From Methanomassiliicoccales archaeon (lineage in GTDB: Archaea; Thermoplasmatota; Thermoplasmata; Methanomassiliicoccales; UBA472), in contig JAJRAL010000034.1 of assembly GCA_028679935.1 (NCBI GenBank), forward strand, positions 1 to 8,182: a stretch of 8,182 nucleotides of DNA. Direction: 5' to 3'. The notes beneath the pieces are model-generated. The model did not search any database and was not told the DNA's origin. It was given only the letters and a program-made list of their open reading frames with translations. Positions within the stretch are counted from its first letter, which is position 1. Every line of letters begins with the position of its first letter. The position numbers were made by a program, and so were the translations under genes. Shown piece by piece: positions 4,503-8,182 of the stretch.

Positions 4503-6056
4503 TTGGTCAAGATCGAACGGGCGCTGATCAGCGTCTCTGAAAAGCAGGGCGTGGTCGAGTTCGCGAAGGGTCTCGCAGACCTCGGAGTGGAGATCGTTTC
4601 CACCGGCGGAACGGCCGCCCTGCTCGACCGGAACGGAGTGAAGACGCTCGGCGTGTCAGAGCTCACTGGATGGCCCGAGATGCTCGACGGAAGAGTGAAG
4701 ACGCTGCATCCGGTCGTGCACGCGGCGATACTCGCGAGACGCGATTCGAGAGAGCACATGCAGCAGCTTGAGAAGATGCGCATCAAGCCGATCGACATGG
4801 TCGTTTCGAACCTCTATCCGTTCAAGGAGACGGTGCTCAAAGGAGCGCAGTTCGACGAGATCATTGAGAACATCGACATCGGCGGACCGAGCATGATCCG
4901 AGCCGCTGCGAAGAACTTCATGTCCGTCGCGATCGTCACGAACCCGGCGCGATACGGGTCGATAATGAAGGAGATGAAGGAGAGCTCCGGACTGATCGGC
5001 GAGGCGACGCTGCGCTCGCTGATGATCGAGGCGTACCGCGCCACGGCCGTCTACGACGCGATGATCGCACGCTATCTGGCCGAGAGGTTCCCAGGCGAAC
5101 AATTCCCCCCGACCTTCACCTTCGGGTTTGAGAAAGCGTACGACCTGCGCTACGGCGAGAACCCGCAGCAGACCGCTGCGTTCTATACAGACCCGTTCTC
5201 GAACGGAGTGAGCGTCGGGGTTTCGGAGAAGCTGTGGGGGAAGGAGATATCGTTCAATAACATCCTCGACCTCGAATCGGCGCTCGAACTCTTGCGAGAA
5301 TTTCCCGACCGGCCGACCGCGGTCGTGATAAAGCACACCAATCCCTGTGGCATCGCATGCTCGGACGCCCTGGTCGACGCGTTCGTCACCGCCTATGACG
5401 TCGATCCCCTGGCCGCGTTCGGCTGCGTCATAGGGTTGAATCGCGATGTGGATCAAGCGACGGCAGAGCAGATCGGCTCGCACTTCGTCGACTGCGTCAT
5501 CGCGCCCGAGTACTCCGCCGAGGCGGTCGCGATCCTTGAGAAGAAGAAGAACATCCGTCTCCTCCGGACCAAGGCGCCGATAGTGCAGGACGCGAACCCG
5601 GAGCTCAGGATGAAGAAGATCAAGGGCGGGCTGCTCGTTCAGACGGCGGACACGAAGGCGATCGACCCGGGCATGCTCAGGGTCGTCACGAAGCGCGCCC
5701 CGACTGATGAGGAGACGAGATCGATGCTCTTTGCCTGGAAGGTCTGCAAGCACGTCTGGTCGAACTCGATCATCCTTGCGAAGGATGAGAGGGTCGTCGG
5801 CATCGGGGCGGGGCAGATGAGCCGCGTCGACTCGTCGCACATCGCCGGATACAAGGCGAAGGAGAACGCGAAGGGCTCGGTGATGGCGTCGGATGCCTTC
5901 TTCCCGTTCCGCGACGGGATCGATGAGGCGGCGAAGGTCGGCGTGACAGCGGTGATACAGCCCGGTGGTTCGATCCGCGACGCGGAAGTGATCCAGGCGG
6001 CGGACGAACACGACATGGCGATGGTCTTCAGCGGGATCCGCATCTTCAGGCACTAG
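4503..6056 (+). CDS. purH: Bifunctional AICAR transformylase / IMP cyclohydrolase (PurH)
   Basis: PurH carries out the last two steps of IMP synthesis: formylation of AICAR with 10-formyl-tetrahydrofolate, then ring closure. The 517 residues match the full-length two-domain enzyme. The N-terminal cyclohydrolase domain (about 1-195) shows ALISVSEK (6-13), STGGTA (33-38) and KTLHP (66-70). The transformylase domain shows RYGENPQQ (216-223), the catalytic KHTNPCG (Lys277, His278) and SDAFFPF (463-469). The TTG at 4503 is chosen because it gives the standard N-terminus (VKIERALISVSEK) and follows a GGGAGG site by 8 nt. The upstream ATG at 4428 would add a tail with no family match across the hairpin leader. 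Many archaea use PurP and PurO instead, so a full PurH suggests folate-based one-carbon chemistry, in line with metF and acsE nearby. It appears to be transcribed alone. Confidence 0.96.
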   Translation: MVKIERALISVSEKQGVVEFAKGLADLGVEIVSTGGTAALLDRNGVKTLGVSELTGWPEMLDGRVKTLHPVVHAAILARRDSREHMQQLEKMRIKPIDMVVSNLYPFKETVLKGAQFDEIIENIDIGGPSMIRAAAKNFMSVAIVTNPARYGSIMKEMKESSGLIGEATLRSLMIEAYRATAVYDAMIARYLAERFPGEQFPPTFTFGFEKAYDLRYGENPQQTAAFYTDPFSNGVSVGVSEKLWGKEISFNNILDLESALELLREFPDRPTAVVIKHTNPCGIACSDALVDAFVTAYDVDPLAAFGCVIGLNRDVDQATAEQIGSHFVDCVIAPEYSAEAVAILEKKKNIRLLRTKAPIVQDANPELRMKKIKGGLLVQTADTKAIDPGMLRVVTKRAPTDEETRSMLFAWKVCKHVWSNSIILAKDERVVGIGAGQMSRVDSSHIAGYKAKENAKGSVMASDAFFPFRDGIDEAAKVGVTAVIQPGGSIRDAEVIQAADEHDMAMVFSGIRIFRH

Positions 6057-6100
6057 CGACCTTCGCGGTTGAGTCTCCGGCTCGACCGACGAAAGTCGCT
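6055..6100. other. Long imperfect hairpin between purH and the DUF3795 gene
   Basis: From the last two bases of the purH stop codon to the first T of the next TATA box the sequence folds back on itself. AGCGAC (6055-6060) pairs with GTCGCT (6095-6100), and TTCG (6062-6065) with CGAA (6090-6093). CGGTTGAG (6066-6073) pairs with CTCGACCG (6081-6088), leaving a 7-nt loop. This gives 18 pairs with one C-A mismatch, one bulged A (6089) and one G-U. There is no U-tract after it, so a bacterial-type terminator is unlikely. It may be a 3'-end processing or stability element for purH mRNA, or an operator for the downstream promoter. Confidence 0.5.
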
Positions 6101-6105
6101 TAAGG
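6098..6105 (+). promoter_or_regulatory. TATA-like box of the DUF3795-flavoprotein operon
   Basis: GCTTAAGG is centred about 26.5 nt before the ATG at 6128, with the purine motif CGAAAG (6090-6095) just upstream as a possible BRE. The 20 nt before the ATG are pyrimidine-rich with no Shine-Dalgarno, as expected for a leaderless archaeal mRNA. Confidence 0.55.
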
Positions 6106-6127
6106 GCTCGGCTTCCATCCCCCCTGC

Positions 6128-6628
6128 ATGTCGGATGAGCTCGTGACTTACTGTGGCCTCTATTGCGGCCTGTGTGCCGAACGAAGCGCGCTGCCGCACA
6201 TGTCGAAAGAACTCCTGGACATGGTCAAGAACGAGGGTTATGACTACTTCTACGAATTCGTCCCCGGCATGAGGGAGCACTATCCGTCATTTGTCAAGGT
6301 GCTTCGCGACCTTTCATCGATGGATTGTAAATGCCGGGACGGAAGCGGGGGGCCTCCGAACTGCGCGGTGCGCGCCTGCGCCAAGGACAAGGGGGTCTTC
6401 GTTTGCATGGACTGCACGGGTTTCCCATGCGACAAATGGAGGGAGGTGTCCAGGGTCTATCCGTTCCTGACCACCGACGCCTCTCGATATCAACAGATTG
6501 GCAAGGAGAGATGGCTGGAGGAGCAGAGAGTGAGGGCCACGAAGGGCTTCAATTATGGCATGGTCAGGAGGATCGAGGTCTTAGGGCCCGATGAGGCCGC
6601 GAAGAAGGATGCCGAGGTGAGCCGATGA
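6128..6628 (+). CDS. DUF3795 cysteine-rich protein
   Basis: This 166-residue protein matches the DUF3795 family, common in anaerobic archaea and Clostridia and of unknown function. The N-terminus has the family signature YCGLYCGLC (8-16, CxxxCxxC). A second cluster lies at DCKC (66-69), NCAVRAC (78-84) and CMDCTGFPC (93-101). The ten cysteines (9, 13, 16, 67, 69, 79, 84, 93, 96, 101) suggest bound metal or Fe-S, though I know of no proof for the family. The C-terminal third (105-166) is charged and helical without cysteines. No membrane segment or signal peptide is seen, so it is cytoplasmic. The ATG is supported by a TATA-like box 26.5 nt upstream. The stop overlaps the start of the flavoprotein gene (ATGA), and the pairing suggests a redox partnership. 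The family name is confident; any reaction is not. Confidence 0.87.
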   Translation: MSDELVTYCGLYCGLCAERSALPHMSKELLDMVKNEGYDYFYEFVPGMREHYPSFVKVLRDLSSMDCKCRDGSGGPPNCAVRACAKDKGVFVCMDCTGFPCDKWREVSRVYPFLTTDASRYQQIGKERWLEEQRVRATKGFNYGMVRRIEVLGPDEAAKKDAEVSR

Positions 6629-7200
6629 AGAAGTCGCTAGGCGCCAAGACGCTCCTGTTTCCTACGCCCGTGCTGGTGATCGGGACCTACGACAAGAACG
6701 GAAGGCCGAACGCAATGACCGCGGCCTGGGGCGGGATCTCTTGCTCGGATCCACCTTGCGTCTCGGTGTCGCTCAGGAAGGCGACATACACCTACGGCAA
6801 CATCATGGAGCGCGGGGCATTCACCGTGAATATCGCGTCGAAGGACCTGGTCAACGAGGTGGACTATTTCGGCCTCGTTTCGGGCCGGGACGTCGATAAG
6901 TTCAAGGCGACGGGTCTGAAGCCCGTCCGCTCCAGATTGGTCGACGCGCCCTATATCGACGAGTTTCCGCTCGTGCTCGAGTGCCAGATGATGCAGGCGG
7001 ACGAGATCGGGCTGCATACCTCGTTCGTTGGCGAGATCAAGGACGTCAAGGTCTCGGAGGACCTTGCGGCGAGATCGAAGGAGGGCCTGATCAACCTCAT
7101 CAAGCCGCTGATCTACGCGCCGGACGACCATAGCTACTACTCGGTCAGCAAGAAGGTGGCGAAGGGTTTCGAGGCGGGAAAGAAGATCAAGGGAGAGTAG
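6625..7200 (+). CDS. Flavin reductase-family FMN-binding protein (flavoredoxin-like)
   Basis: The 191-residue protein belongs to the flavin reductase-like split beta-barrel family (DIM6/NTAB type), which binds FMN and serves as a flavoredoxin or NAD(P)H:flavin reductase in anaerobes. The typical N-terminal core is visible: [11 protein letters not shown] (13-23), [17 protein letters not shown] (28-44), [15 protein letters not shown] (46-60) and GAFTVNIAS (64-72). [14 protein letters not shown] segment (81-93) and [10 protein letters not shown] (134-143) follow, all as expected. The C-terminus is lysine-rich. The start overlaps the DUF3795 stop (ATGA at 6625-6628), with GAGGTGA (6614-6620) as Shine-Dalgarno. 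The gene is therefore translated from the DUF3795 message. The substrate cannot be told from sequence. It ends 3 bp from the convergent cation transporter gene. Confidence 0.9.
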   Translation: MKKSLGAKTLLFPTPVLVIGTYDKNGRPNAMTAAWGGISCSDPPCVSVSLRKATYTYGNIMERGAFTVNIASKDLVNEVDYFGLVSGRDVDKFKATGLKPVRSRLVDAPYIDEFPLVLECQMMQADEIGLHTSFVGEIKDVKVSEDLAARSKEGLINLIKPLIYAPDDHSYYSVSKKVAKGFEAGKKIKGE

Positions 7201-7203
7201 AGC

Positions 7204-8151
7204 TCAGTCCTGCTTCCCGTGCTCGTGCTTCGGCGCCAGCTCGGATTCGTTCTTCCTCTGGAAGTAGCACACTCCCTCGCATCCCTTGTACTCAAGCTGC
7301 AGCGTCGAGTGCGAGATCTTGAACTTCTCGGCGAGGACTTGCTCGCAGTCGCTTACGATGCATGAGCAGGCGCTGATCGGCTGCTCGGCGACCTTCACGT
7401 GGCCGCTCATCGCGTAGACGCCGGAGCCGAGCGTCCAGGCATGGATGTCGTGCACGTCCTCCACCCCCGGCACTTTCTTCAGTTCCTCCTCTACCTCGTG
7501 GATATCGATGTGGCTCGGCGTGAATTCCAGAAGGACCTTGGTCGATTGCGAGATTATCTGGTACGAGCCGTAGATGATGATCGCGGCGATGACGAAGCTC
7601 ATGATCGGGTCCGCCTCGCGGAACCCGAAGATGTAAATCAGCAGGGCGCTGATGATGACGCCGATCGAGGAGAGCAGGTCGCCGATGATGTGCAGGAGGG
7701 CGCCCTTGACGTTCAGGTTCTCCTTGGCGCCGTTCCTCAGCATGTAGACGCCGAAGAGGTTCGCCCCTAGGCCCATCAGCGCCACGATAAGCATCAGTCC
7801 CGACTGGACCTCAGGCGGGCTCTGCAGCCTCTGGATAGCCTCGTAGATGATGAGGAGCGAGAGAACGACGAGGATGACGCCGTTGATCAGGGCGACGAGG
7901 ATCTCCACTCGGAGGAAGCCGAAGGTCTGCCGTTCGCCAGCGGCCTTCATGACCATGTAGCCGGCCCACAAGCTCAGCCCGAGGGCGAGCACGTCAGTGA
8001 ACATGTGCCCCGAGTCGGAGACGAGTGCGAGGGAACCGCTCACCAGCCCTCCGACCAGCTCGACCATGGCGAAGACGACCGTCACTCCTAGGACTACGAA
8101 CAGCGGGCGCGTGGGGGATTCCGGCCTTAGGGAGTGTTCGGGTCCTTGCAC
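7204..8151 (-). CDS. Cation diffusion facilitator, zinc/divalent cation exporter (CzcD/ZitB type)
   Basis: CDF proteins export Zn2+ or related ions in exchange for protons. The 315 residues carry six predicted membrane helices (about 16-37, 40-69, 82-104, 117-138, 151-176, 181-202) and a cytoplasmic C-terminal domain. Transport-site residues are intact: SDSGHMFTD in helix 2 (His49, Asp53) and HIIGD in helix 5 (His154, Asp158), the His/Asp set typical of zinc transporters. The C-terminal domain has VHDIHAWTLGSG (233-244), GHV (250-252) and ISHSTLQLE (279-287), plus a cysteine-rich stretch (C262, C264, C269, C291, C295) and a final HEHG that may bind metal. The His-rich loop of some family members is absent. 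The start is a GTG at 8151; a nearby ATG at 8158 is out of frame. A TATA-like box about 27 nt upstream suggests a leaderless message. It is convergent with the flavoprotein gene. Confidence 0.94.
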   Translation of the reverse strand: MQGPEHSLRPESPTRPLFVVLGVTVVFAMVELVGGLVSGSLALVSDSGHMFTDVLALGLSLWAGYMVMKAAGERQTFGFLRVEILVALINGVILVVLSLLIIYEAIQRLQSPPEVQSGLMLIVALMGLGANLFGVYMLRNGAKENLNVKGALLHIIGDLLSSIGVIISALLIYIFGFREADPIMSFVIAAIIIYGSYQIISQSTKVLLEFTPSHIDIHEVEEELKKVPGVEDVHDIHAWTLGSGVYAMSGHVKVAEQPISACSCIVSDCEQVLAEKFKISHSTLQLEYKGCEGVCYFQRKNESELAPKHEHGKQD

Positions 8152-8173
8152 GGAGCATAGATGGCAGCCTGGG

Positions 8174-8182
8174 GGATTTTAG
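8174..8182 (-). promoter_or_regulatory. TATA-like box of the cation transporter gene
   Basis: CTAAAATCC on the minus strand, with TAAAAT centred about 27.5 nt before the GTG at 8151 and no Shine-Dalgarno in between. It fits a leaderless transcript. Upstream context is cut off by the window edge. Confidence 0.45.

Noticed and set aside
4171..4527. Plus-strand frame with long phenylalanine runs
   Set aside because: The Phe runs are the complement of the AAG lysine codons of the minus-strand microprotein. The frame also crosses the purH leader and promoter and has no ribosome binding site.
4656..6053. 465-codon open frame antisense to purH
   Set aside because: It lies wholly inside a well-supported PurH gene, is rich in Arg, Asp, His and Leu as expected from the complement of high-GC codons, and shows no recognisable domain.
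6055..6100. tRNA or bacterial rho-independent terminator
   Set aside because: There is no cloverleaf, no T-arm consensus and no U-tract. Only a single imperfect hairpin is present.
1..8182. Mobile elements, CRISPR arrays, rRNA, defence genes
   Set aside because: I found no transposase, integrase, regularly spaced repeats, rRNA-like sequence or known defence domain. The gene content is metabolic.

Overview
The window looks like a chromosomal segment of an archaeon, probably a mesophilic, high-GC relative of the Thermoplasmatota or a similarly uncultured anaerobic lineage. I infer this from promoter architecture rather than from any marker gene. Genes that begin transcription units (start codons at 6128, 8151 and about 4373) have no Shine-Dalgarno and carry an AT-rich TATA-like box about 26-27 nt upstream of the start, as in leaderless archaeal transcripts. 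Genes inside operons overlap by ATGA and carry purine-rich Shine-Dalgarno sequences. TTG and GTG starts and frequent AGG arginine codons fit but are not specific. A bacterial acetogen-like host is not fully excluded, because the core enzymes are also common there.

Bases 3-2246 (+) hold a tight redox operon: the C-terminal end of HdrA, an MvhD-type iron-sulfur protein, MetV and MetF. The three junctions all overlap by 4 nt. This is the electron-transfer and methylene-tetrahydrofolate reductase module of the methyl branch of the Wood-Ljungdahl pathway in its folate form. A six-helix membrane protein of unknown function follows (2279-3355, +). On the opposite strand, 3352-4128 encodes an AcsE-like methyl-tetrahydrofolate:corrinoid protein methyltransferase, which would take the methyl group made by MetF. 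Its stop codon shares a CTAG palindrome with the membrane protein's stop.

Bases 4129-4502 are mostly non-coding. They contain a tiny lysine-rich gene on the minus strand (4269-4349), divergent promoters, and a purH leader with two mutually exclusive hairpins, one of which covers the purH Shine-Dalgarno.

Bases 4503-6056 (+) encode bifunctional PurH, which uses 10-formyl-tetrahydrofolate and so draws on the same folate one-carbon pool. A long imperfect hairpin fills the gap to the next unit. Bases 6128-7200 (+) hold a two-gene operon, a cysteine-rich DUF3795 protein and a flavin reductase-family flavoprotein, overlapping by ATGA. Bases 7204-8151 (-) encode a CDF-family zinc/divalent cation exporter with a GTG start.

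The common theme of the first three quarters is folate-bound one-carbon metabolism linked to Hdr-type electron transfer. I saw no mobile elements, CRISPR arrays, tRNA or rRNA genes. The least explained items are the purH leader, the lysine-rich microprotein, the dyad after purH, and the membrane protein next to metF.
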